A stretch of 43,035 bases of DNA from Candidatus Acidiferrales bacterium. Lineage in GTDB: Bacteria > Acidobacteriota > Terriglobia > Acidiferrales > UBA7541. Below are positions 9,764 through 18,967 of the stretch, piece by piece. The position numbers and the translations under genes are program-made. Below the pieces are notes generated by a model. It worked only from the letters and a program-made list of their open reading frames with translations. It ran no database searches and was not told where the DNA came from. The stretch covers positions 1-43,035 of the forward strand of contig JASHPG010000236.1 in assembly GCA_030038275.1 (NCBI GenBank), read 5' to 3'. Within the stretch, counting starts at the first letter, position 1. The number at the start of each line of letters is the position of its first letter.

Positions 9764-12613
9764 CTAGTGCACGTTTTCGATCATGCCGATGTTGGCGGTA
9801 AGGATCGCAAGGTGGTCAGCGACGAGATAGCGTCCATCGGGAGATACAGTCAAATGGTCCTGAGGGTTCAGGCTCGGATCGACAAAATAGTCATGGCTCA
9901 TGCGTAACATCGCAGAAAGACGCGTCAGGCCCTGACCATCCCATCGAACCTTCCAAATGACTCCGTTCAAATCCGGCTTGCCTTCGACGACGTATATCTC
10001 GTCATTTGGCCCTACGGCATACGACTCGACCCATCCGCGGAACACCTGGCGAGGCGGATTTTTGAAATTCTCGACCCAGAGCCCCGCGACTGGGTCATCT
10101 TCACTGCTGGCATGGACCACATACGCGATTGAGCGGCCATCGGGAGACCAGCGTAAGGGCTCGGCCGAATCGCTCGGATGGCTGGTGGCATGTGTTTCCG
10201 CCGAACGGTTGCGCGGATCGAAGGCTTCCACCTGACCCGTGGCGTTGCGGAAGAGCAGCCGGCCGTCTAGCGCGACGTCAACGAAGATATCCGAGTTTTC
10301 CTTGACGATGGTCTTGGGCGCTCCCCCAGACAAAGGTATGATTCTGATCGCCTCGCCGTTGTCCACGTTGCCCTCCGACCAATAGATGACGTGCTTGCTG
10401 TCCGAACTCCAGCGGGGGAAGACGTTGCTCCAGTTGTCATGAACAAGCTGAACGGCGTTGGAGCCATCGGCGTCCGAGACCCAGATGTTCTCGTTCTCAG
10501 TGCCTTTTAAGTTCGAAAAATAGGCTAGATGCCTGCCGTCGGGAGAGTAGGCAGGCGCGAGCTGATTGCGGCCTGGGTCAGCTCCAAGAGGTTTCCAACC
10601 TTGCTCGTCCGGTTTAGCCATAAGGTCCAACCGGGCGAGATAATTGCTTTCGCGCCACGTGGAGAACACAATCCGGTTGCCGTCGGGAGAAACATCGAGT
10701 TGCGCGTCGTCTCCTTGGCCCTCGGTAATCTGCCGCGGTTCGCCGCCCTCGGCAGGAATTTCCCAGACGTTGATCGTACCGCCGCGGCTGGAGGCAAAGT
10801 AGATCGAACGTCCGCCGGGCGACCAGACCGGCGATAGCGTCAGCGCACCGTAGTTTGCCAAAGAGCGGATTTTCCCCGAGGACACGTCGAGCACTTGCAA
10901 TTCCGCATATGGGCCGTTGAAGCGCACCAGAAAAGCAATACGGTGGCCATCGGGCGAGAAGCGCGGCTCCGCGACACGGCCAGTATCCCCCAGATCAGAT
11001 CCCGTGAGTCTTCGGCCATTTTCGCCGTAAATGCCCGAAGCCCAAAGAGTGCCATCGGTGACGTTGACGTAAGCGAGCGACTTGCCGTCTGGCGACCACG
11101 CCGGGTCGGTGGCATTCAAAATCACGCGCCGTGGCGTTCCGCCAAGCGCCGGAACTTCCCAGATGTCCCACAGCCCTGAATCGTTCAGTTGCGCATACGC
11201 GATGGTCGCGCCGTCGGGCGACCAGGCAGGGCGGGATTTGAAATTAGCATCGTGCGTGATCTCGACGAGACTTCCGCCGCTGAGCAGGCCGACGTAGATG
11301 TTGTAGTGGCCATCGCGGTCGGAGACAAACGCGACGGATCGTCCATCCGGTGAAACCGCTGGCTGCGCCTGCACTCCCGCGAAACTGGTGACCGCGCTGA
11401 AACGCATCGAAAGTTGCGGCCTGGGAGCGTTGAATTTCCAGATGGCGGCGGCGATCAGCGCGATTGCTAATACGCCGGCTGCCCACCACCATCGGCGCGG
11501 CGGAGCTGATGCCGCACCTGCTTCGGCCACCGAGTGCGGTGCGATCACTTCGAGCGCTGCCCGCACCTCCGACGCTCGCTGGTACCGCTGTTCACGCTCC
11601 TTGGCCAGGCACCGCTGCATCACCGACTGCAATCCAGAGGGCACGCGCGACGGTAGCGCCGGTGGCGTCTCCCGCAAGATCGCCGAGCTTAACTCGTACG
11701 CCGTTTTGCCCTTGAACGGTGGGGCCCCCGCCGCCATCTCGTACATTATCGCGCCCAGCGCCCAGACATCCGCTCGCGCGTCCGCTTCCTCCCCGCGCAG
11801 CGTCTCCGGTGCCATGTAGGGCAGAGTGCCTACGATCGCGCCGATTTCCGTCAAAGTATTTTCCGTAACCGTCGCTTGCTCGATTCCCGAAGCCGTGAAG
11901 CGTTTGGCCAGGCCAAAATCCAGCACCTTGAGGTTGCCTTCCGGCGTAACCACCACGTTGGCGGGCTTCAGGTCGCGATGGACGATTCCGCGCTCGTGGG
12001 CATGGGCTAGCGCCGCAGTGATCTGCAGCGCGTATCGGGACACCGCCTGAGGCGCCAGTCCGTCCCTGCGGATGACCTCGTTCAGCGGCCGGCCTTCCAC
12101 CAGTTCCATGGCGATATAAATCTGAGGGCCATCTTCTCCGGCCTCGTAAATCGTCGCGATGTTCGGGTGATTGAGCGCGGATGCGTTCCGAGCCTCGCGC
12201 AACATTCGTGCTCGCGCCGTGGAGTTGGCCAAGGGTCCATCCGCGAGGACTTTCAATGCCACTAGGCGGCCCAGGTTCATGTCCCGGGCCTTGTACACAA
12301 CGCCCATCCCGCCGGCGCCAATCTGCCCGGCGATCTCGTAGTGGCCCAGCTTGCTTCCCGCTTGCAACCGAGCGCCCCCGAGCCTTGGTTCCGCGAAATC
12401 CCCCGGTGCTCGTTCGTCTGCGGCGATCAGGGATTCGACCTCGCGGCGCACCTCTGCGTTTGTGCACGCTTGCTCTAGGTAGGCTGACCTTTCCCGGGGA
12501 GGACGTTCGAGCGCTCCAGCTAGTATTCGCTTGATTTCCTGCCATTGCTCTGGCGTCACGCCTCGGCGCTCCTCTTCAGCTCCCGCTTCAGCCATGCTCG
12601 CGCCGCTAGCCAT
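9764..12613 (-). CDS. Ser/Thr protein kinase with C-terminal TolB-like beta-propeller
   Basis: A 949-residue protein. Residues 1-85 are a helical lead region (TPEQWQEIKRIL). The kinase domain spans about 90-355: glycine loop GAGGMGVVYK near 99-108, VALK with Lys121, HRDLKPAN with Asp214, DFG at 232-234, and GTLPYMAPE. One membrane span lies at about 375-393 (WWWAAGVLAIALIAAAIW). The rest is a set of PD40/TolB repeats with recurring SPDGRSIAY-like motifs, probably a periplasmic propeller. It should pass an envelope signal to intracellular Ser/Thr phosphorylation. Its start overlaps the 3' end of the sigma factor by 58 bases; a second Met at residue 7 would reduce this to 40. This pairing is common in Acidobacteria-like genomes. 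Confidence 0.93.
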   Translation of the reverse strand: MASGASMAEAGAEEERRGVTPEQWQEIKRILAGALERPPRERSAYLEQACTNAEVRREVESLIAADERAPGDFAEPRLGGARLQAGSKLGHYEIAGQIGAGGMGVVYKARDMNLGRLVALKVLADGPLANSTARARMLREARNASALNHPNIATIYEAGEDGPQIYIAMELVEGRPLNEVIRRDGLAPQAVSRYALQITAALAHAHERGIVHRDLKPANVVVTPEGNLKVLDFGLAKRFTASGIEQATVTENTLTEIGAIVGTLPYMAPETLRGEEADARADVWALGAIMYEMAAGAPPFKGKTAYELSSAILRETPPALPSRVPSGLQSVMQRCLAKEREQRYQRASEVRAALEVIAPHSVAEAGAASAPPRRWWWAAGVLAIALIAAAIWKFNAPRPQLSMRFSAVTSFAGVQAQPAVSPDGRSVAFVSDRDGHYNIYVGLLSGGSLVEITHDANFKSRPAWSPDGATIAYAQLNDSGLWDIWEVPALGGTPRRVILNATDPAWSPDGKSLAYVNVTDGTLWASGIYGENGRRLTGSDLGDTGRVAEPRFSPDGHRIAFLVRFNGPYAELQVLDVSSGKIRSLANYGALTLSPVWSPGGRSIYFASSRGGTINVWEIPAEGGEPRQITEGQGDDAQLDVSPDGNRIVFSTWRESNYLARLDLMAKPDEQGWKPLGADPGRNQLAPAYSPDGRHLAYFSNLKGTENENIWVSDADGSNAVQLVHDNWSNVFPRWSSDSKHVIYWSEGNVDNGEAIRIIPLSGGAPKTIVKENSDIFVDVALDGRLLFRNATGQVEAFDPRNRSAETHATSHPSDSAEPLRWSPDGRSIAYVVHASSEDDPVAGLWVENFKNPPRQVFRGWVESYAVGPNDEIYVVEGKPDLNGVIWKVRWDGQGLTRLSAMLRMSHDYFVDPSLNPQDHLTVSPDGRYLVADHLAILTANIGMIENVH

Positions 12614-13149
12614 TCTCGCTTAACTGTAGCCGGTGATACGTCGAGAACCACTGCAGTCTCTTCGATTGAAAGCCCCGCAAAAAAACGCAGCTCCACCAAC
12701 CGCCCTTGTCGCGCGTCCATGTCCGATAGCTTTTCGAGCGCCACATCCAATGCCAGCACTTCGACGTCCGCCTTCGCCGAATGCGCCAACTCGGGTTCGA
12801 GCGTGAGCCTCGTCACTCCAGCTCCCCGCTTTGCGGCCAAGTGCCGCCGCGCATGATCGACTAGAATTTGCCGCATCAGTTCCGCGGCCACGCCGAAAAA
12901 ATGCGCCCGGTTTTGCCACGGAGGTGTTTTTTGGCGAGCCAGCCGGAGATAGGCCTCGTTGACCAGCGCGGCGCTCTGCAGCGTGTGGTCTTGCCGCTCG
13001 TTGCGCAGGTGTCGTCGCGCGACCCGCCGCAGCTCCTCGTAAACCATCGGCATCAGCGCATCGCGAGCTTTTTCGTCTCCTCGCCCCCAATCGGCGAGTA
13101 ACCTGCTGATACGCGGCGACGAACCTCCAGACGCAAGCCCTCCCGCCAC
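12556..13149 (-). CDS. ECF-like RNA polymerase sigma factor (TIGR02999-type)
   Basis: A 197-residue sigma-70 family factor. Region 2 lies at about residues 25-95 (MVYEELRRVARRHLRNER, then LVNEAYLRL and FFGVAAELMRQILVDHAR), and region 4 at about 130-190 (LVELRFFAGLSIEETAVVL, then SPATVKREWLAARAWL). The YEELRRVAR and AELMRQILVDHARR strings are hallmarks of the TIGR02999 group found with Ser/Thr kinases in Acidobacteria and Planctomycetes. Its 3' end overlaps the kinase start, so the two are probably translated together and the kinase may control it. No anti-sigma gene is seen nearby. Confidence 0.92.
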   Translation of the reverse strand: MAGGLASGGSSPRISRLLADWGRGDEKARDALMPMVYEELRRVARRHLRNERQDHTLQSAALVNEAYLRLARQKTPPWQNRAHFFGVAAELMRQILVDHARRHLAAKRGAGVTRLTLEPELAHSAKADVEVLALDVALEKLSDMDARQGRLVELRFFAGLSIEETAVVLDVSPATVKREWLAARAWLKRELKRSAEA

Positions 13150-13379
13150 AGTTGCCCCCTTCCGTTATGTTCACTCGAACGGTACCCTCCTCCGAAGGAT
13201 AAAGTCAATTGGCTCAATTGGTTCAGCTGCTCGCCTCATACCTCGGAAGTTGCCTGTGAGAATCTCCAAATTTCATGAGCCGTTTTGCCTCCGCTTTCCG
13301 CTTTATAGGGCAAAGGCGTAACGAACTCCGCCGATCCCCGGAGGTCCGCCGCCGAAAATTAATCGACAGGAGAAATACG

Positions 13380-14063
13380 ATGAAGAGCATTCAGCTACAG
13401 GAATCGGCAAGCTCGACGTATTTTTTGCCGAATCGAGTTGTCAGACCATTCGTACTTAGGGGCGCGCGATTCTTTGCTCTCGCTGCGCTCTTAGCTTTGG
13501 GGCTAATGTGCACCGCTCGCGGAGCGAATGCCGCCGGCTGTGCTGTTCCATACGCCGCCGGGTCTCCTGTTCTATCTCCACTTGTGAACCCGCGCCTAGC
13601 CGGCGAGCCAAATCAGCCTCGGAGCATCGTCGGTTTGTGGCACGTGAACTACACCGCGAACTACGACAATAATTTTCCGCTTCCACCGGCGTCCCAAGCA
13701 ACGCCGCCATTCCCGTTTCTAGAGTCGTATAAGACGTGGCACGCGGATGGCACCGAATTTGAAAACGCTTTCTTGCCGCCATCCGGCGGTAACGTCTGCT
13801 TCGGCGTGTGGGAGGATCTTGGGCATGGCACGGTGAAGCTGCATCACATTGGGCTGATGTTTAATCCCGATGCCACCGGTCCGGCGGATGCCGTGGCGAA
13901 CGTTTTCACAGTGGACGAAACCGATACGGTAGCACCTAATGGCAAGACCTATACAGGAACCTTTGACTTCAAGATTTTCGGCCCCACCGACGTCTTTGGC
14001 ACCGGAACTCCGGTCGCCGAGGTGAGAGGTACAACGGCCGCTACCCGCATCACTGTTGATTGA
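13380..14063 (+). CDS. exported protein of unknown function
   Basis: A 227-residue protein. ATG 13380 is chosen because CAGGAGA lies just upstream and it precedes a long signal or anchor segment at about residues 27-52 (FFALAALLALGLMC). The mature part has SIVGLWHVNYTA, KTWHADGTEFENAF and GNVCFGVWEDLGHGTVKLHH, an arrangement with regular beta strands that suggests a lipocalin-like or small barrel fold. I recall similar exported proteins in Acidobacteria but know of no assigned function. It is divergent from the sigma factor, with about 230 bases between the starts. Confidence 0.7.
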   Translation: MKSIQLQESASSTYFLPNRVVRPFVLRGARFFALAALLALGLMCTARGANAAGCAVPYAAGSPVLSPLVNPRLAGEPNQPRSIVGLWHVNYTANYDNNFPLPPASQATPPFPFLESYKTWHADGTEFENAFLPPSGGNVCFGVWEDLGHGTVKLHHIGLMFNPDATGPADAVANVFTVDETDTVAPNGKTYTGTFDFKIFGPTDVFGTGTPVAEVRGTTAATRITVD

Positions 14064-14359
14064 TTCACTGCGAACTGTAGAGATGCACTGTCATTCTGCC
14101 GTGGCGAGGACGTCAATCGACCCCCTCGCCATGGCGGAATCTTCCGCTTCATCATCTGCCAGTTTGCGGAAGAACTCAGCTAGGCCGAAGTGCCGCCTAT
14201 CAACCCATGAATTTGTCGAAGCGCCTCCATTTTTGGTACAAGTGTGGGCTTGCGAACCGCGCACATCCGGTTCATGCCATCGATGTAGCAGGTCAGTTGA
14301 ATTTCTTGGTCGCGGCACGAAACTTAAAATTCGAGACCCAGCAACCGATAGGAGGGCCA

Positions 14360-16192
14360 ATGGCGCGATCCCGTCAGGTTCCGACATTTTCATCCCCTCG
14401 AACTCTCTGCCTCGGCGTCTCGCTCGTTCTCTTCGTGCTGGTTATTTTGCTTGCGCCATCCATCACTGCCGCGCAAGCCGCGCCCGCGTCTGCCTCGGAC
14501 CGTCTGCAAAGCCTCGCGAAAACAATCACCTTCGACTGGGCCAAGCTGCACCCGCTCGTTGCCACCAATCTCGGCATCGCCGGTGAAGACGGCCAGCTCG
14601 ACACTCCCTCGCCCGCCGAAAACGCTCGCGACCTCGCGCTGATCCGCCGATGGGAAGCCGCTCTCGCCGCCATTCCGCTTCATGGCGCGTCGCTCATCAC
14701 CGCCGACGACGCCAAGCTGCTCCGCGCCCAGCTCACTGCCATGGAGCGCCAGTACACCGTTTACAAGACCTACGAGAAGGACCCATCGCTTCCTTCCGTC
14801 ACCATTCTCAACGCCATTTTCACGCAATTTCTCAATCTGCCGATCGTTGGCACGGACGGAGCCACCGAGGCTGATCGATCCGCCGCCTGGCAGGACATCA
14901 TCGCCCGCCTGAACCGTTCTCCCGCTTACATCGCTGCCGGCAACGCGCTCGTCACTCACCCCGGCCATCTCTACGGCGTTACCGGCGCCGAGCAGCTCGC
15001 TGGCGCTCCCAGCTTCTTTGACGGCCCGCTCACCGCAGCCGCCAAAGAACAGTTGCCTCCCGACCGTTTCGCCGCTTTCACCAAGGCCCGCGACGCAACG
15101 CTCACCGCCATGAACCGCGCCAGCAAGTACATCGACGCACATGCTGCTTCGTGGCCTGAAAATTACGCCATGGGCCTCGCCAACTACAACGCCATGCTTC
15201 GCGACGAGCAGCTCCTGCCCTACACCGCCGCTGATTTCGAACGCATGGGCCGCGACGAACTCGCGCATGGTTGGACCGTCCAGATATGGGTTCAATCGCT
15301 CGCCACCGATCGCGGCACTCCCATTGGGCCCGAAACCGGAGGCGGCCTCGCTCCCGGAGGCCCCGCTCTGGTCGATTACTACCGCGCCCGCATCGAGCAC
15401 CTTCATCAGTTCGTCGATAGCCATCATGTTGTGGACGTTCCCTCCTGGCTCGGGAAAATGGACGTGCTTGAAACGCCCAAATTCCTGCAGCCCATTTCGC
15501 CCGGCGCATCGATGAACCCTCCGCGCACCTTCAGCAAGAGCGCCACGGGTTTTTACTTCATCACTCCTCCCACTTCGCTCGCCGAAGCCGCGAAAACACT
15601 CGACGTCAACGAAGACTTCGATCGCGACCGCATCCTCTCCACCGCCGCTCACGAATGCATGCCGGGCCATTTCTTGCAGCTCTCCATCGCCCGCCGGAAT
15701 CCCGATTTCGTGCGCAAAATTCAACAGAGCTCCTCCTTCATAGAGGGTTGGGCCTATTACGGCGAGGAAATGTTCGTTGACCTCGGCCTCTACGGCGGCG
15801 ATCTCGACGCGCGCTACTACACCGCGAATTGGGAACGCGTCCGCGGCGCCCGCGCCATCGTCGATCCGGAACTCGCCAGCGGCGAGTGGAGTTACGATCG
15901 CGCCGTGAAATTCTTTGCGCGGGAGACCGGCTTCACGCCCGAGCAGGCCAAAGCCGCCGTCGCCGGAATCGCCCTGCAACCCGGATACGTCATCGCCTAT
16001 ACCGCCGGGCGCACTCAGATCGAGGCTCTCTTGGCCGAGTATGAAATCCAAGAGGGCGCGCACGGTTCATTGCGCGACTTCCACGATCGCCTCTTGTCCT
16101 ACGGTTCCACGCCTCTATCGATCGTGGGCCCCGAATTGATCGCCGGCCTTTCGAAGCCGCTCGCCGAAGTCCGCGCCTCGGCCGGCTACTAA
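14360..16192 (+). CDS. DUF885 zinc-dependent peptidase, exported
   Basis: A 610-residue protein. The frame is open from 14207, but ATG 14360 has GGAGGG six bases upstream and begins a signal peptide (hydrophobic 18-38, cleavage near ITAAQA). The catalytic zinc motif HECMPGH is at residues 431-437 (HExxxGH, as in DUF885), followed by the conserved EGWAYYGEEMF. Length and layout match DUF885 proteins, which are related to carboxypeptidase-like gluzincins. It probably hydrolyses peptides in the periplasm; the substrate is unknown. The 296 bases before it hold no other convincing gene. Confidence 0.87.
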   Translation: MARSRQVPTFSSPRTLCLGVSLVLFVLVILLAPSITAAQAAPASASDRLQSLAKTITFDWAKLHPLVATNLGIAGEDGQLDTPSPAENARDLALIRRWEAALAAIPLHGASLITADDAKLLRAQLTAMERQYTVYKTYEKDPSLPSVTILNAIFTQFLNLPIVGTDGATEADRSAAWQDIIARLNRSPAYIAAGNALVTHPGHLYGVTGAEQLAGAPSFFDGPLTAAAKEQLPPDRFAAFTKARDATLTAMNRASKYIDAHAASWPENYAMGLANYNAMLRDEQLLPYTAADFERMGRDELAHGWTVQIWVQSLATDRGTPIGPETGGGLAPGGPALVDYYRARIEHLHQFVDSHHVVDVPSWLGKMDVLETPKFLQPISPGASMNPPRTFSKSATGFYFITPPTSLAEAAKTLDVNEDFDRDRILSTAAHECMPGHFLQLSIARRNPDFVRKIQQSSSFIEGWAYYGEEMFVDLGLYGGDLDARYYTANWERVRGARAIVDPELASGEWSYDRAVKFFARETGFTPEQAKAAVAGIALQPGYVIAYTAGRTQIEALLAEYEIQEGAHGSLRDFHDRLLSYGSTPLSIVGPELIAGLSKPLAEVRASAGY

Positions 16193-16266
16193 CAGCAGGG
16201 TGGAAGCGTCAGGCTTTTACCCTGAGCCCGCGAAGGGCAGCCCGGCGGCAAGCCTCGCCATCAAGT

Positions 16267-16284
16267 CCATGGCTTCAGCCATGG
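16267..16284. repeat. palindromic intergenic element
   Basis: CCATGGCTTCAGCCATGG: two 8-base arms around a two-base centre, all pairing perfectly. It lies in the 190-base gap after the DUF885 gene. No T-run follows on either side, so it is not an obvious terminator. It resembles the other small palindromes at 36760, 38239 and 38324. Confidence 0.55.
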
Positions 16285-16322
16285 GGGTCAGCGACCACAC
16301 CCTAGAGCTACTCGCTCATAAT

Positions 16323-16351
16323 TTGACAGGAACGATGACCTACGCTACAAG
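16323..16351 (+). promoter_or_regulatory. candidate sigma-70-type promoter
   Basis: A perfect -35 TTGACA (16323-16328), a 17-base spacer, and -10 TACAAG (16346-16351, 4 of 6 consensus). It would start transcription about 25 bases before the lipoprotein gene at 16383. Confidence 0.5.
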
Positions 16352-16382
16352 CTCTCTCGACGACTAGCCTTTTTCTTGAAAG

Positions 16383-17702
16383 ATGCTCGTCTCTAAGATG
16401 CAGGCCCGAACTCATTTTGCAGCGCTCTTTACCGTCCTGCTTTGTTTTTTCGTAGCAGCGGGCTGCGCTCGCAATTCTGCCGTCGTGCATCAGCCGAGCC
16501 CCGCCCCGCAAAATCCGCCTGCCTCTTATCTAACGCCGAGCTTGGTCCAGGGCACGCTCACTGCCGCGGGCCGCCCTCCATTTCACTTGAAAGCTTTGAT
16601 CGTTGAGGGACGAGACCAGAGTCCAGTCGCGCGCGTGGAAATGTGGTGGGCTGGTCCTCAAAAATGGCGGCGCGTCATCCGCTCCAGCGGCTTTTCACAG
16701 GTCCTCGACGTTAACGGCAACAGAGTCTTTGAGCAGGATTCGGATGGCTACTTTCCCATTGAACTTTATACGCTAATCACCGCCATGGTGAATCCCGGGC
16801 CAATTCTTCGCACTTATACGCCTGGCGGGGAATTGCTCACTAAGGCAAATGGCAGCTCCAATGAGTCGGGGACAGTGTGCCTTGGCGATTCGCATCGTCT
16901 CTGTATGCACTACCAGACCGGACTTACCGAGATGGTCGCCCTTCCGGGGCAGCGCCTCAACTTTACCGAGTACCAGGGGTTTCACGGCATTAGAGTGGCG
17001 AGATTCCTCACAGACTCGGTGGGGGTTGGCGAATTCATGCGCGCGGATATAACGGAATTGAGCATTCTTGACGAGCGAGACGATAGTTTCTTTTCAATCG
17101 CCCGGCCAACCCCGGCGGGGCAGCAGATTAGAATCGTCACGGTTCCTGAGCAGGAGCTGCAAAGCAGCGACTCTCGGCCGCACGTCATCGTCTGGCCGCA
17201 AGCTCTCGATGGCAGCATGCTCGGGACAGCCAGCTTTCTCATCTCAATCGACCGCTCAGGTCGCGTGCGCGAAGTGCTTCCCGTTCGCACCGATAATGAA
17301 CGGACGAATGACTCGGCGCACAATCAAATCATGAGATGGACCTTTAAGCCGCTCGTGCATGACGGACTGCCCGTGCAGGCGCTTTCGCTTGTGACGTTCA
17401 ATCTGAATACGCGAGCTTGGGGCCCCAGGCTGCCATTGACCGACGAGGAAGTGCGTGAACTCGCTTCCGACGAAGTTACACCAATCATTCCCTCTGGAAG
17501 CGCTCCCTCCGGCGCCGCCTATACGATCCGCGTCGCCATCGATTCAGACGGCAATCTCATCGAAGTTATTCCCGCCACGCCGGAATATCCTGCGCTATTT
17601 CAACCTTGCCTAGACGCCGTTCGAAAATGGCGCTTCAGACCTATCTTAAAAAACGGGCAAGCGCTTCCATACCGCGCGGAAATAACATTTCACGTCCCGT
17701 AA
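16383..17702 (+). CDS. lipoprotein with TonB C-terminal domains
   Basis: A 439-residue protein with a lipoprotein signal: hydrophobic 12-27 and lipobox VAAGC with Cys28. The middle part (about 50-250) is not recognised. Two stretches look like TonB_C domains: about 280-360 (SIDRSGRVREVLPV, MRWTFKPLVHDGLPV) and about 375-439 (IRVAIDSDGNLIEVIPATPE, VRKWRFRPILKNGQALPY). No ExbB, ExbD or TonB membrane helix is present, so this is one of the many exported TonB_C proteins of unknown role rather than an energiser. The start could also be ATG 16398; neither has a strong binding site. Confidence 0.72.
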   Translation: MLVSKMQARTHFAALFTVLLCFFVAAGCARNSAVVHQPSPAPQNPPASYLTPSLVQGTLTAAGRPPFHLKALIVEGRDQSPVARVEMWWAGPQKWRRVIRSSGFSQVLDVNGNRVFEQDSDGYFPIELYTLITAMVNPGPILRTYTPGGELLTKANGSSNESGTVCLGDSHRLCMHYQTGLTEMVALPGQRLNFTEYQGFHGIRVARFLTDSVGVGEFMRADITELSILDERDDSFFSIARPTPAGQQIRIVTVPEQELQSSDSRPHVIVWPQALDGSMLGTASFLISIDRSGRVREVLPVRTDNERTNDSAHNQIMRWTFKPLVHDGLPVQALSLVTFNLNTRAWGPRLPLTDEEVRELASDEVTPIIPSGSAPSGAAYTIRVAIDSDGNLIEVIPATPEYPALFQPCLDAVRKWRFRPILKNGQALPYRAEITFHVP

Positions 17703-17780
17703 CGCGTTGAATTAGTTCGCATCAACTCATTCCTGGCGCGCAAAACACCGCGACTCTGCGCCGTTCAACGTTAAAAGCTA

Positions 17781-17789
17781 TGTTATTAT
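17781..17789 (+). promoter_or_regulatory. candidate extended -10 promoter
   Basis: TGT followed by TATTAT (17784-17789) makes an extended -10 element. No good -35 is seen. Transcription would begin near 17796, which agrees with GTG 17824 as the start of the next gene and not GTG 17794. Confidence 0.4.
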
Positions 17790-17823
17790 CTCTGTGTCTT
17801 ATTCACTGGGGCAAGGAACTGTC

Positions 17824-18705
17824 GTGCGCCACTGCTTTACACACAAAACATTTCTGTCTTTCATAGCCGGAGCGGTGCTATGCCTTAGCCTGTCTGCCGT
17901 TCCGCTTGCAAACGCCCAAGAAAGCCCCATTGATACCGCCGGCGCGGACCTCGCTCACCATATCCTTCACAAAAAGCAGCATTCCGTCGCCGTCTTCGAT
18001 TTTTCTGGCCCCGGCCAGCAAGTCTCGCTCCTCGGGCAGCAGCTTGCCGATAACATCAGCGCCGCAATCGCCAAATCCAGCGGCAATCTCCGCGTCGAAG
18101 ACCGCTCGCAAATCGCTAATACTCGTGACCGCGAGTCCTTCGTCCCCGAAATCGTCCTCGATCCCAGTTCGCTCATTTTCCTAGCTAGAGACCTCAATGT
18201 GGGAGCGATGGTTACCGGCGACCTGGCGCTGGCTCAGGACGGAATCCTGGTCCTGCAATTGAAAGCCTTTCGCGTGTCAGACGGGAAAGGCCTTGTCGCA
18301 GTGAAGATCACCATGCCGGTAACTCCTCGAATGAAATCGCTCGCCGATAAATCCGCATCCCCGCCTTTGGCTGGCGTAGCGGATTTTGTTGAGGACAAAT
18401 CCCTCACGAAAGCCGGATACAAGCCCCCGACCTGCGTTTACTGCCCCCACGCCTCCTACACAGGTGATGCGATTGACCATCGCGACAACGGAACCGTTGA
18501 ACTGACCGCCACCATCGGCACCGACGGGACGGTAAAAGCCATCGCGGTCCGCAAGGGTATGCCCGATGGCCTCACCCGCCAGTCCATCGAGACCGTGAAA
18601 ACCTGGAAACTTTCGCCCGCCAGTTCGCCCGTCGGCAAACCGATTCCTGCTCGCGTGGCAATTATGGTGAGTTTCCAGATTTTTGGTGGGCCGTACCGCC
18701 ACTGA
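17824..18705 (+). CDS. exported protein, FlgO/CsgG-like N-domain plus TonB_C domain
   Basis: A 293-residue protein. GTG 17824 is preferred because AAGGA lies at 17813-17817; an upstream in-frame GTG at 17794 lies about where transcription should start. A signal peptide covers residues 1-31 (FIAGAVLCLSLSAVPLANA). About 45-180 reads SVAVFDFSGPG, LGQQLADNISAAI and LRVEDRSQI, the layout of CsgG/FlgO/TolB-N-like lipoprotein domains. The C-terminus (about 215-285, GTVELTATIGTDGTVKAIAV, TVKTWKLSPASSPVG) is a TonB_C domain. It directly follows another TonB_C protein, so the two may work in the same envelope process. Function unknown. Confidence 0.72.
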   Translation: MRHCFTHKTFLSFIAGAVLCLSLSAVPLANAQESPIDTAGADLAHHILHKKQHSVAVFDFSGPGQQVSLLGQQLADNISAAIAKSSGNLRVEDRSQIANTRDRESFVPEIVLDPSSLIFLARDLNVGAMVTGDLALAQDGILVLQLKAFRVSDGKGLVAVKITMPVTPRMKSLADKSASPPLAGVADFVEDKSLTKAGYKPPTCVYCPHASYTGDAIDHRDNGTVELTATIGTDGTVKAIAVRKGMPDGLTRQSIETVKTWKLSPASSPVGKPIPARVAIMVSFQIFGGPYRH

Positions 18706-18967
18706 GCCGATTTCGGCCCTCGCGGAGGCGGTGCCTTCTACAGCCTTCGTTCTCCGATCCTAACGTTGCTACCTTCCCATCGCAGATGGTTGGTACTATC
18801 CAAATTGGACCTCGACGCTACTCTGCAGCCGTGCTACCGTAGCTCGTTTTGTGTTGCTCGCGTGAAGCTGCTGAGCGCGAACAACTCTAAATTGAAATAG
18901 GATCAGCGGCATTTACGGTTCGTGCGCCCGACTGACGAAGCAGATCGGAGCCGCGGGAAAGGACGCG

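Noticed and set aside
14390-16063. Long - strand open frame of 557 codons opposite the DUF885 gene
   Set aside because: The product is Gly/Val/Glu-rich with no recognisable motif, and the + strand has a clear zinc peptidase with signal peptide; high GC content makes such shadows common.
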